A stretch of 24,300 bases of DNA, from contig DFKZ01000053.1 in the NCBI GenBank assembly GCA_002373975.1, positions 28,555 to 52,854 on the forward strand, in the 5' to 3' direction. Below are positions 8,543 through 15,387 of this stretch, one piece after another. A program made the position numbers and the translations under genes. This DNA comes from Lachnospiraceae bacterium UBA3632. Lineage in GTDB: Bacteria; Bacillota; Clostridia; Lachnospirales; Lachnospiraceae. The first letter of the stretch is position 1. Each line of letters begins with the position of its first letter. A model generated the notes under the pieces. It was not told the DNA's origin. It saw nothing but the letters and a program-made list of their open reading frames with translations, and did no database searches.

Positions 8543-9403
8543 TCATGCTCCGGAGTTAAGTCTGTCATATTCATCTTTGATCCTGTAAAAGATCTCCGAT
8601 GATCCGTTTCCGCTGTCGGGATGATATACTTTACACAAATCATGGTATCTGCGTTTTATTGACGCCGGTGTTTTGCAGTCTGCAAAGAATCCTGCGGCGT
8701 TTTCGGAATTGCCCTCTTCATAGCGGTCCTCTTCCTCATAATATTCGTAACCCGCATGATCCTCTATCTCATCATATTCATCTTCGCGATCGTAGCCGTA
8801 ATCGTTTTCTTCGATGTAATCCTCGTAATCTTCATCCCGGTAATCGTACTCTTCCCGCATGTGTCTGCGGCGCTCAAGCCTTTCCCTGCGATACTCTTCC
8901 TCTTCTATCTCGTCTCTGTATCTTCTCTCATCGCGCATTCCGCGATAATACCCATCTTCGTATCCATCGTCATATCTGGCGTTCATTCTCTCCTCTTCCG
9001 CACGTATGACTTCATTTTTGAGTGAGTGATATCGCATCAGATTGAGGATATCAAGAACCGGACCGCCCAGAAGCATGATGGCAAAGGCAATAAGAAATGG
9101 CTTGTCCCCCAGCTTTGCAGTCTGCGTAGTAACAAGAGCTGCCACGCCTATGGCTATCACGAACCCAAGGATCCAGTTATGCATAAGCCTGATAAAGAAG
9201 CACACGTAAGACACTGCACCATATGCGATAAAGAGCGTGATCAGATACTTGGAGGGTGCCTGAAGCGCATTGTTCCATACAGTACCGATGCTCGTGTCCC
9301 AATACACGAGGAATGTGAGTATCACGGATATTATTATTTTTGCCGGGATCACAGCGAGCTTTTTTCTCAGCTCGGCTACCCTGATTGCCTTCATTATATT
9401 CAT
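8543..9403 (-). CDS. Polytopic membrane protein with C-terminal short J domain
   Basis: The 286-residue protein has three or four hydrophobic segments (about 20-37, 52-72, 76-93, 103-123). A low-complexity, highly charged region rich in Tyr, Asp, Glu and Arg follows (about 134-230), then about 40 C-terminal residues that read as a truncated J domain. These include RRYHDLCKVYHPDSG with an intact HPD at 261-263, and a following helix (FYRIKDEYDRL). HPD is the motif by which J proteins stimulate Hsp70 ATPase. A role as a membrane co-chaperone that recruits DnaK is inference. The start ATG is 11 bases after the rRNA methyltransferase stop and has only a weak AAAGGA upstream (inside the preceding stop region). 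No named family is recognised for the membrane part. Confidence 0.8.
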   Translation of the reverse strand: MNIMKAIRVAELRKKLAVIPAKIIISVILTFLVYWDTSIGTVWNNALQAPSKYLITLFIAYGAVSYVCFFIRLMHNWILGFVIAIGVAALVTTQTAKLGDKPFLIAFAIMLLGGPVLDILNLMRYHSLKNEVIRAEEERMNARYDDGYEDGYYRGMRDERRYRDEIEEEEYRRERLERRRHMREEYDYRDEDYEDYIEENDYGYDREDEYDEIEDHAGYEYYEEEDRYEEGNSENAAGFFADCKTPASIKRRYHDLCKVYHPDSGNGSSEIFYRIKDEYDRLNSGA

Positions 9404-9414
9404 GTTATGGTGTT

Positions 9415-10767
9415 TTATCCTTTACGAAGTCCCTTGGGATAATGGTTTTTGAGAGTTCCCCCCGCGGATTTTCCCCAGCCCAGAGAATAGCCCTCAGTGC
9501 AGACGAGAGTCCATCCCGATCGCGTCTTTGTGGGTCTGGTCAAACCCTTGATGTAATCCGCCGATTCTTTTTCGTCAAGGTTTTCTGTTCTCAAAGCAAA
9601 TGCGGGATCTATGGCAAGAGCCAGAGAATGCGCCGGCTCAAAGCGGTCTTTTTTAAGCGTCCCCAGACATAACCCCGGGCGCAGCACTTTTATTCCCGAA
9701 AGTGCAGGGGATCCGGATGGAAGAAAGTATACGCTCTGTCCAAAATCAATGAGCTTTCCGTATCCGAAAAATCCGCCTTCCTCAAAAGCTTCGTCTTTCA
9801 GTATATCGACAAGATAGGATCTGATCTTTTTAAGATCTGACATCGATGTCGGAACCTGGGAGCAGGTGGAATTTCCTGCATCGGCAGATGTGATGTTTTG
9901 TCCGTTTTTAACAAGAACAGCCGCAAAATGTCCCTCGCCTTTTATTTTATGCGGCCACAGTCTCTGCTGTGAAATAAGTGTAAAATCCGGATTTCTTGAA
10001 AGAAAGCATTTTATCCCTTCCTCATTTTCCTCCGGTGCAAAAGTACAGGTCGAATAGACGATCTTTCCGCCGCTTTTAAGCATGGCTGCAGCACAGTCAA
10101 GTATCTGTGCCTGTCTTTCCGCGCAGGCGATAACATTTTCGGGGCTCCATTCATTTACCGCCTCTTCATTTTTTCTGAACATTCCCTCACCCGAGCAGGG
10201 CGCGTCAACCATTATCCTGTCGAAATAGCCTTCGAATCTGTTTACCAGAGACGCGGGAGATTCGCTGATCACGATTGAGTTTTTTATTCCCATTCTCTCT
10301 ATATTTTCGGAGAGGATCTTTGCTCTTGAAGGATTGATCTCATTGGAGATAAGCAATCCCTGCCCCTGCATGTGTGCCGCTATCTGTGTGCTTTTCCCGC
10401 CGGGAGCAGCGCAGAGATCAAGTATTCTCTCTCCCGGTTTTGCATCAAGAAGTTCAGCGGGAAGCATCGCGCTGGGTTCCTGGATATAATATACTCCGGC
10501 CTCGTGAAGAGGGTGCATTCCGGGCCTTGATGCCTCGTCATAATAGTAACCGTTTAAAGCCCATTCCACAGGCTCCCGGCAATTCTTTTCAGGGTACTCT
10601 TCCGATGCACTTTTTCCGTTTATATTTCTTTTAAGCGGATTTACTCTCAGCGCACGATATCTCTCATTCTCGTATGACTTTTCAAATGCGTCATATTCGT
10701 CAGCGAGAATTTCTTTCATTCTGTTTTTAAATTCTTCAGGTAAAAAATCAGACATATATTTCTGCAT
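9415..10767 (-). CDS. rsmF: rRNA (cytosine-C5-)-methyltransferase, RsmF / NOL1-NOP2-Sun family
   Basis: This 450-residue SAM-dependent RNA m5C methyltransferase has the AdoMet motif LDLCAAPGGKST at about 117-126, motif IV DAPCSGEGMF with Cys191, and motif VI YSTCTFAPEENE with the catalytic-type Cys241. The ~170-residue C-terminal extension matches the RsmF/YebU group, where an extra domain and a PUA-like region bind rRNA; E. coli RsmF modifies 16S C1407. Which rRNA base is modified here is not determined, so the symbol is by family. The start ATG lies 17 bases after the acyltransferase stop. No good ribosome binding site is seen, so translation may be coupled; a second ATG is four codons later. 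Confidence 0.9.
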   Translation of the reverse strand: MQKYMSDFLPEEFKNRMKEILADEYDAFEKSYENERYRALRVNPLKRNINGKSASEEYPEKNCREPVEWALNGYYYDEASRPGMHPLHEAGVYYIQEPSAMLPAELLDAKPGERILDLCAAPGGKSTQIAAHMQGQGLLISNEINPSRAKILSENIERMGIKNSIVISESPASLVNRFEGYFDRIMVDAPCSGEGMFRKNEEAVNEWSPENVIACAERQAQILDCAAAMLKSGGKIVYSTCTFAPEENEEGIKCFLSRNPDFTLISQQRLWPHKIKGEGHFAAVLVKNGQNITSADAGNSTCSQVPTSMSDLKKIRSYLVDILKDEAFEEGGFFGYGKLIDFGQSVYFLPSGSPALSGIKVLRPGLCLGTLKKDRFEPAHSLALAIDPAFALRTENLDEKESADYIKGLTRPTKTRSGWTLVCTEGYSLGWGKSAGGTLKNHYPKGLRKG

Positions 10768-10784
10768 TATGACCGGCGCAGGTT

Positions 10785-11873
10785 TTAATCATTCTGAGCG
10801 CCATTGTCGAGAGATTTATTTATTTTGATCCCGAGCTTTGCTATTCCGTTCTCGTATCTTTTTTCTATCACGTATATACGAAACAGTTCGACAGCGGTAG
10901 AAGCGATATAAACCGCCGCTATAATCCCTATCGAAACCGGAATAAGCATCAAACCGTTTACTTCCGTCATGCGAAGAGACACTGCTTCCCATAAGACCTT
11001 TTTGGCAAGGTCGTTATTATGCACCAGATATACTCCGAATGATGCCGCGGCAATAAGATTGATAACTCTGTTTTTCCCTAGATCAGTCTTTAAGAATCCA
11101 AGGAATAAAAATACGGAAATAAGGACTATAGGAAGCTTTTCCTCACTGTAAAGGTAGTCCACTTTATCTGCCCAGAATTCACTTGTCCTGCCGAGAGCTT
11201 CGCAAAGTGATGCGAATCCGAGGTTAAGAATTGTCACCACCACGGAAAGCAGGATATATACCGGCCCGGTTATACGGGTCTTTTTGGCATGAAGCCTGAT
11301 ATAACCTCCGAATGCATATACAGCCATGAACCATAGGAGACCACTTCGCTGGAACTGCTGCGCCGTAAAGGTGGGAATGATCACCCAGATTATCCCCAAC
11401 AGTATAAGCATTGTTTTGTATGCCCGTTTGGGAAGTGAGACAAGCAGCCTGTTCATGAAGGGTGAGAACAAGAGAAGCACAAAGTAGGTGGATGCGAACC
11501 ACCAGTGACCCTCTTCGCGGACGATAGGGAACACGAAGCGCAGAACCTGTTTGGTGTTGATAAACCACGGGAAAAATATCTTTGATATCAAAAGCGCCGC
11601 CAGTGAATAAGTAATAAGCTGGAGCCATATCCGGATAGCCTTTCCCGATGGATACTCCTGTGAGGTAACCGAAAAATACCCCATTATCAGAATAAACACA
11701 TCAACGCCTATCTTTCCTCCCATAAGAAGTAGATCCATCCAGATGCGGCCGATACCGAAGCTTTCCGCAGAAGGTACGGAAACGTGAAGCGCAAAGTGAT
11801 GGGCCACGATCATTATCATAGTGATAATGCGAAGAAGTTCTATATTTGACTGTCGGTTTTTTATTCTGTCCAT
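10785..11873 (-). CDS. Acyltransferase family 3 integral membrane protein
   Basis: This 362-residue polytopic protein (about ten hydrophobic segments) opens with the acyltransferase-3 signature SNIELLRIITMIMIVAHHFALH, where a conserved histidine follows the first helix. Family members (OafA, NodX and similar) transfer acetyl, succinyl or other acyl groups to exported polysaccharides, lipids or peptidoglycan. The substrate is not evident here. The ATG lies only 7 bases downstream of a -10 hexamer and has no well-placed ribosome binding site, so the mRNA may be leaderless. It is the first gene of the left minus-strand run. Confidence 0.88.
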   Translation of the reverse strand: MDRIKNRQSNIELLRIITMIMIVAHHFALHVSVPSAESFGIGRIWMDLLLMGGKIGVDVFILIMGYFSVTSQEYPSGKAIRIWLQLITYSLAALLISKIFFPWFINTKQVLRFVFPIVREEGHWWFASTYFVLLLFSPFMNRLLVSLPKRAYKTMLILLGIIWVIIPTFTAQQFQRSGLLWFMAVYAFGGYIRLHAKKTRITGPVYILLSVVVTILNLGFASLCEALGRTSEFWADKVDYLYSEEKLPIVLISVFLFLGFLKTDLGKNRVINLIAAASFGVYLVHNNDLAKKVLWEAVSLRMTEVNGLMLIPVSIGIIAAVYIASTAVELFRIYVIEKRYENGIAKLGIKINKSLDNGAQND

Positions 11874-11880
11874 ACCCTAT

Positions 11881-11909
11881 ATCATACTATTTTTTCACTG
11901 TTTCAACAA
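11881..11909 (-). promoter_or_regulatory. Promoter for the acyltransferase gene, placing the ATG at the predicted transcript end
   Basis: On the minus strand, TTGTTG (11904-11909), a 17-base spacer and TATGAT (11881-11886). The start codon begins at 11873, 7 bases beyond the -10, where transcription would be expected to begin. Confidence 0.5.
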
Positions 11910-11948
11910 ACCTTTTCTACTGTTTCGGCGTACCTTTTTAGGTTTTTC

Positions 11949-11978
11949 TTGACATTATCCGCCCGAAATGCTTATTAT
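11949..11978 (+). promoter_or_regulatory. Sigma-A type promoter for the hydrophilic-protein gene
   Basis: A perfect -35 TTGACA (11949-11954), an 18-base spacer and TATTAT (11973-11978). It predicts a start near 11985 and a leader of about 67 bases that contains a hairpin. Confidence 0.78.
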
Positions 11979-12004
11979 GAAGATGTATAGGTAGCTGAAA
12001 ATTT

Positions 12005-12022
12005 CACCCGCATGGCCGGGTG
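12005..12022 (+). promoter_or_regulatory. 5' leader hairpin
   Basis: Inverted repeat CACCCG/CGGGTG (12005-12010 and 12017-12022) with a 6-base loop, inside the leader and ending 17 bases before the GGAGG ribosome binding site. No T-run follows, so it is not a terminator. mRNA protection or protein binding are possible roles. Confidence 0.5.
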
Positions 12023-12051
12023 TGTGGGTTAGTAATATTGGAGGTACTGCC

Positions 12052-12855
12052 ATGGCTATTAATATAGGTACAAAAATGGTCATTCAGGACGAGACCGTTC
12101 GCCGGGCACAGGAGTCTGTTCAGCGTAATTCCGATCAGAAGAATGCGGCCGGAAGAGTTGATATTTTACAAAACGCGCGTCCCGAAAATGTTGACCGGGA
12201 AGAGAAGGAAGATCGCGCTAAAGCTATTCTTGAGGAGCAGCGCAAAGCCGCCGATGCAAATACTTTGAACGAGACCAAAGGTAAGGTCATTTCGGAATCG
12301 CGTGACGGAGATACCGTCAGAGCAAGTGAGAAATCCATCGAAGCTTTAAACGATGGTATGGTACTGCCCAAAGGCCCCGAGATGTCTGCGACAGAGCAGG
12401 CCGCAGAAGATCGGGAAAAGGAAAGCAACGTTCAAAGCCTTAACGGTTATTCGGAATCGCAGCTCGATGCACTATACCGCGAGGGAAAGATCTCTATGCA
12501 GGAGCGCGACAAAGAGATCAAGGAGCGAGAAGAATTAAAAGAAGCTGCAGGAATGGCAGCGAATGATTACGATGCCGCAAAAGAAGCCGAGGAAAAGAAG
12601 GCCGTTCAGGAGACTCGGGATTCCGCAGTCGGCCCTGCTTCCAAGGAGGACGATAAAAAGACTCAGGCAGACGATACTCTGAAGGAAGAGAGAGTAGCAG
12701 AAGCAAGAACCAGAACTATCGAAGAAGAAAACGAAGCTTTTGACAATTTTGAGCGCACAATGAACAATGTGATCAGCGTTCAGGCTCGTTTAAATCAGGA
12801 TCCCGACCTGGAAAGATTCGGGACCGTTGATGGGTTTAATATTGTGACAAAGTAA
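12052..12855 (+). CDS. Hydrophilic, probably coiled-coil protein of unknown function
   Basis: This 267-residue soluble protein is rich in Glu, Lys, Ala, Gln and Asp, with no signal peptide or membrane segment and no family I recognise. Much of it is predicted by eye to be helical and partly disordered. One segment, about residues 136-163 (YSESQLDALYREGKIS then MQERDKEIKEREEL), resembles a SHOCT-type short helical motif of the form 'L..L...G.I...E...K'; this is suggestive only. The C-terminal ~25 residues (ARLNQDPDLERFGTVDGFN) are less charged and may be a conserved tail. The start is the ATG with GGAGG 7 bases upstream; a GTG at 12022 is in frame but lies inside the leader hairpin and lacks a ribosome binding site. 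It is monocistronic: own promoter, leader hairpin and terminator. Confidence 0.85.
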   Translation: MAINIGTKMVIQDETVRRAQESVQRNSDQKNAAGRVDILQNARPENVDREEKEDRAKAILEEQRKAADANTLNETKGKVISESRDGDTVRASEKSIEALNDGMVLPKGPEMSATEQAAEDREKESNVQSLNGYSESQLDALYREGKISMQERDKEIKEREELKEAAGMAANDYDAAKEAEEKKAVQETRDSAVGPASKEDDKKTQADDTLKEERVAEARTRTIEEENEAFDNFERTMNNVISVQARLNQDPDLERFGTVDGFNIVTK

Positions 12856-12879
12856 TCGTGTGATCAGGGAAGTTATACT

Positions 12880-12911
12880 AAAAATCCGGAGGCTGATGCT
12901 TCCGGATTTTT
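12880..12911. terminator. Bidirectional intrinsic terminator
   Basis: A 14-bp stem (one G-T pair), AAAAATCCGGAGGC with GCTTCCGGATTTTT, around loop TGAT. It has T-rich ends in both directions and lies between the convergent plus-strand gene and mtnN. Confidence 0.9.
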
Positions 12912-12937
12912 CTTTATCTGTTTAAATATGTTTTGTA

Positions 12938-13636
12938 TCAGATCTTTGGAACAAAGGCGCTTACCAGTTTTGCACAGTGCTCTGCCGCGTGTCTTTCGAA
13001 AGTCGGGTAATCCATCTGCGCGGAATCGTCGGCTTTGTCGGAAATGGCTCTAAGGATCACAAAGGGAATGCCGTTAAGATAAGCCCCGTGGGCAATCGAT
13101 GCACCTTCCATCTCGCAGCAGTCGCCCTTAAAGGTTTCTATCAGACGCTCTTTAATATCTTTTGCAGCTATGAACTGATCTCCGCTTACCACTCTTCCAA
13201 CAAGGGTGTGGAGTTCCGGAAGTTCTTCTGCGCAGACTTTCTGTGCTATCTCTATCATTTTTTTGTCCGCGGGGAATTCCTTTATTCCAAGCTGAGGAAC
13301 TTCTCCTATGGGATATCCGAAGTTGGTCGCATCTACATCATGGTGAAGTGCGATCTCGGAAATAAGAATGTCCCCGATATCCAGCTTTGCATTTAGCGAA
13401 CCGGCAACTCCCGTATTTATGATGTGAGTAACCTCAAATATGTCGGCAAGTATCTGAACACAGAGGGCAGCATTAACCTTACCAACGCCGCTTCTGACCA
13501 CTACTACATCCGCACCGTTTAATTTTCCTTCATTGAATTCCATACGGGCTTTTGTCAGCTTGCGCGTGATGGTCATCTCTTTCTTGAGAGTTTCAACTTC
13601 CAGCTCCATAGCTCCGATAATTCCGATTTTTGCCAT
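12938..13636 (-). CDS. mtnN: 5'-methylthioadenosine/S-adenosylhomocysteine nucleosidase
   Basis: The 232-residue enzyme cleaves adenine from S-adenosylhomocysteine, methylthioadenosine and 5'-deoxyadenosine in the cytoplasm. It begins KIGIIGAMELEVETL with the substrate-side Glu13, carries HHDVDATNFGYPIGEVPQ, and ends with CCEMEGASIAH (Glu177) and RAISDKAD (catalytic Asp200), matching E. coli MTAN E12, E174 and D197. Length is normal. It supplies S-ribosylhomocysteine to LuxS, encoded immediately upstream on the same strand. The intergenic gap holds a strong hairpin with a T-run, so mtnN may be expressed below luxS. The start ATG has GAAAGGA about 8 bases upstream. Confidence 0.97.
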   Translation of the reverse strand: MAKIGIIGAMELEVETLKKEMTITRKLTKARMEFNEGKLNGADVVVVRSGVGKVNAALCVQILADIFEVTHIINTGVAGSLNAKLDIGDILISEIALHHDVDATNFGYPIGEVPQLGIKEFPADKKMIEIAQKVCAEELPELHTLVGRVVSGDQFIAAKDIKERLIETFKGDCCEMEGASIAHGAYLNGIPFVILRAISDKADDSAQMDYPTFERHAAEHCAKLVSAFVPKI

Positions 13637-13650
13637 ATTGTATTCCTTTC

Positions 13651-13685
13651 AAAAAATGCCATCGGCTGTTACTAACCGATGGCAT
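13651..13685 (-). terminator. Intrinsic terminator between luxS and mtnN
   Basis: On the minus strand a perfect 10-bp stem ATGCCATCGG/CCGATGGCAT (arms 13676-13685 and 13656-13665) with a 10-base loop runs directly into six T. It begins 8 bases after the luxS stop and ends just before the mtnN ribosome binding site. Since no promoter is obvious in the short gap, partial read-through is likely. Confidence 0.8.
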
Positions 13686-13692
13686 ATTAGTT

Positions 13693-14172
13693 TTACTGTG
13701 GATAGATAAGTCTGTCCTCGCCTATGTCCGTGAGCACATTGTCGAGGAATTTCTTTGCAAGGTAATTTGCCATTCCCAGGTTCATATCCAGATAGTTACC
13801 GCAGTCCTTGGGAGAAGCTCCGGGAACCTCGCCCTTGAAGTCTCTTATGAATTCATACATTTCCACCATAAGGGGAACTATGTCTTTCGATTCATAATCG
13901 CCCGCAAGGAGAAGATAGAAACCTGTACGGCATCCCATAGGTCCGAAGTAAATTGTCTTATCTTTATAATCCGGATGGTTCCTGAGAAATGTCGCAGCAA
14001 GATGCTCTATTGTATGTATCTCTGCGGTGTTCATTACAGGTTCTTCGTTCGGACTGGTCATGCGGATATCAAAAGTCGTGATCGTCTCCGCTCCGACATG
14101 ATCTTTTCTTGACACATACACTCCGGGCTGGAGTTTTATATGATCTATTGTGAAACTGGTAATTTTTTCCAT
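13693..14172 (-). CDS. luxS: S-ribosylhomocysteine lyase (AI-2 synthesis)
   Basis: The 159-residue enzyme splits S-ribosylhomocysteine into homocysteine and DPD, the AI-2 precursor. All hallmarks are present: HTIEHL with metal ligands His53 and His57, GCRTGFY with the active Cys81, and the third metal ligand Cys124 (KDCGNYLDMNL). Length is typical. It starts 12 bases after the SCP2-repeat gene, with AAGG about 10 bases upstream, and precedes mtnN, so the two activated-methyl-cycle enzymes are adjacent in reverse pathway order. Confidence 0.98.
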   Translation of the reverse strand: MEKITSFTIDHIKLQPGVYVSRKDHVGAETITTFDIRMTSPNEEPVMNTAEIHTIEHLAATFLRNHPDYKDKTIYFGPMGCRTGFYLLLAGDYESKDIVPLMVEMYEFIRDFKGEVPGASPKDCGNYLDMNLGMANYLAKKFLDNVLTDIGEDRLIYPQ

Positions 14173-14184
14173 GTTGGTCTTACC

Positions 14185-15213
14185 TTATTTATTATCATCG
14201 GCAGGCTTGATCGCAAGAGGTCTTACGAAGGGCTTAAAAGGAGCTTCTGCAGCGGGTGCAGCCTTGGGAGCCTCTTTCTTTACTTCTTCCTTCTCGGGCT
14301 CTGCCTTTTTAGCTTCTGCTTTCTTAGCTTCTACCTTTTTAGGCTCTGCCTTCTTGGGTTCTGCCTTCTTAGCTTCTACCTTTTTAGGCTCTGCCTTCTT
14401 GGGTTCTGCTTTTTTAGCTTCTACCTTTTTAGGCTCTGCCTTCTTGGGTTCTGCTTTTTTAGCTTCTGCTTTCTTGGGATCTGCTTTTTTGGTTTCGGTC
14501 TTCTTGGCTTTCTCTTCCTTGATGACTTTTGCTGCAGCCTTGGTCCCTTCCTTGGCTGCTTTTACAGCTGTATCTGCCGTCTTCTTGGCTGTCTCTGCGG
14601 CTTTCTTTGCGACCTTTTTAGTTTCCTCGGTGGCCTTCTTTGCTACTTTCTTGGTCTCTTCAGCTACCTTCTTTGTAGCCTTTTGGGTTTCCTCAGTAGC
14701 TTTCTTTGCTGCCTTTTTGGTTTCTGCGGTAGCCTTCTTTGCTACTTTTTTGGTCTCTGCAGTAGCCTTCTTTGCTACTTTTTTGGTCTCTGCAGTAGCC
14801 TTCTTTGCTACTTTTTTAGTCTCTGCAGTGGCCTTCTTTGCGGCCTTCTTGGTCTCATCGGTTGCTTTCTTTACAGCTTTCTTAACCGGGCTGACTGTAC
14901 GAAGTGAAAGGATCTTGTTGGCCACTTCCACATCTCCGACGATGGAGAACTTCTGCGCTCCGTATGCATCTCCGGGTTCTTCCTTTCCATCAAGGATATC
15001 CAGGATAAGCTTGGATGTGATGGTCACGGATGCATCATTATCATAATATTCATAGGGCTGAACGTTGAATTTACCTTCGCTGACTTCAATATAAAGAGCA
15101 CCTTCGCCCTCGCCACGGATGTTTATCTGGATGGCCTTGTGTCCGCTGATATCCCATCCTTCTGCTTTAGCGTATGCCTTCTGTAATCTCTCAACAATCT
15201 TTTCGTAAGTCAT
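14185..15213 (-). CDS. SCP2-domain protein with long lysine-rich helical repeats
   Basis: The 342-residue protein has three parts. Residues 1-105 read as a small SCP2 (sterol carrier protein 2-like) lipid-binding domain (ALYIEVSEGKFNVQPYEYYD, then ASVTITSKLILDILDGKEEP and GDVEVANKIL). Residues 115-213 are nine contiguous 11-residue repeats of the form KKATAETKKVA. Residues 250-309 are three 15-residue repeats EAKKAEPKKAEPKKV plus a decayed fourth. The C-terminus (PFKPFVRPLAIKP) is hydrophobic and basic. The repeats carry strong net positive charge (about +22 in the first block). Lys/Ala-rich tails of this kind occur in histone H1-like, PhaF-like and LEA-like proteins, and 11-residue helical repeats in lipid-coating proteins. 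No signal peptide is present. GGGAGG lies 8 bases before the ATG, and luxS begins 12 bases after the stop. Function is unknown. Confidence 0.9.
   Translation of the reverse strand: MTYEKIVERLQKAYAKAEGWDISGHKAIQINIRGEGEGALYIEVSEGKFNVQPYEYYDNDASVTITSKLILDILDGKEEPGDAYGAQKFSIVGDVEVANKILSLRTVSPVKKAVKKATDETKKAAKKATAETKKVAKKATAETKKVAKKATAETKKVAKKATAETKKAAKKATEETQKATKKVAEETKKVAKKATEETKKVAKKAAETAKKTADTAVKAAKEGTKAAAKVIKEEKAKKTETKKADPKKAEAKKAEPKKAEPKKVEAKKAEPKKAEPKKVEAKKAEPKKAEPKKVEAKKAEAKKAEPEKEEVKKEAPKAAPAAEAPFKPFVRPLAIKPADDNK
14287..14466 (-). repeat. 45-bp tandem repeats in the SCP2-repeat gene
   Basis: Three 45-bp units (14332-14466) encode EAKKAEPKKAEPKKV, and a fourth diverged unit (14287-14331) follows. 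Each is built from 5-residue KKAEP-like sub-units. Confidence 0.9.
14575..14871 (-). repeat. 33-bp tandem repeats in the SCP2-repeat gene
   Basis: Nine 33-bp units encode 11-residue repeats. The central three (14731-14763, 14764-14796, 14797-14829) are identical except for a single base in the third, so expansion by duplication is recent, while the outer copies have diverged. Confidence 0.93.
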
Positions 15214-15276
15214 TTCTCTTGCCTCCCTTTTAGAGATAAAACCAAATGAACTATAGCGTTACAAACAACTTACTTG

Positions 15277-15305
15277 ATTATATTACTTTTTCAAAAGTGT
15301 TACAA
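15277..15305 (-). promoter_or_regulatory. Promoter of the SCP2-luxS-mtnN operon
   Basis: On the minus strand, TTGTAA (15300-15305), a 17-base spacer and a perfect TATAAT (15277-15282). The spacer contains the near-palindrome ACTTTTGAAAAAGT. The leader is about 55 bases and ends in GGGAGG. No intrinsic terminator is visible between the response-regulator stop (15388) and this promoter, so read-through from the two-component operon is possible. Confidence 0.72.
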
Positions 15306-15387
15306 CATTTTTACCGAATATTTATGCATTTTTTTGTCATTTTTGCCACATTTTGGGCCAAACCGGTAATGAATAATCCTGTCGGAA

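Noticed and set aside
11890..11927. Two similar copies of GAAACAGT-GAAAA on the minus strand near the acyltransferase promoter, as an operator
   Set aside because: Only two imperfect short copies are present in AT-rich DNA; not distinguishable from chance.
12022..12051. Upstream GTG start adding ten residues to the hydrophilic protein
   Set aside because: The GTG overlaps the leader hairpin and lacks a ribosome binding site, whereas the ATG at 12052 has GGAGG 7 bases ahead.
14287..14871. Regular 33- and 45-bp repeats as a CRISPR array
   Set aside because: The units are contiguous without unique spacers and keep an open reading frame, so they are coding tandem repeats.
14150..15046. Long open frames on the plus strand (298 and 255 codons) opposite the SCP2-repeat gene
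   Set aside because: They are antisense shadows of the Lys/Ala repeat codons, rich in Phe/Leu/Ser repeats, with no ribosome binding site; the minus-strand frame has a recognised domain, promoter and ribosome binding site.
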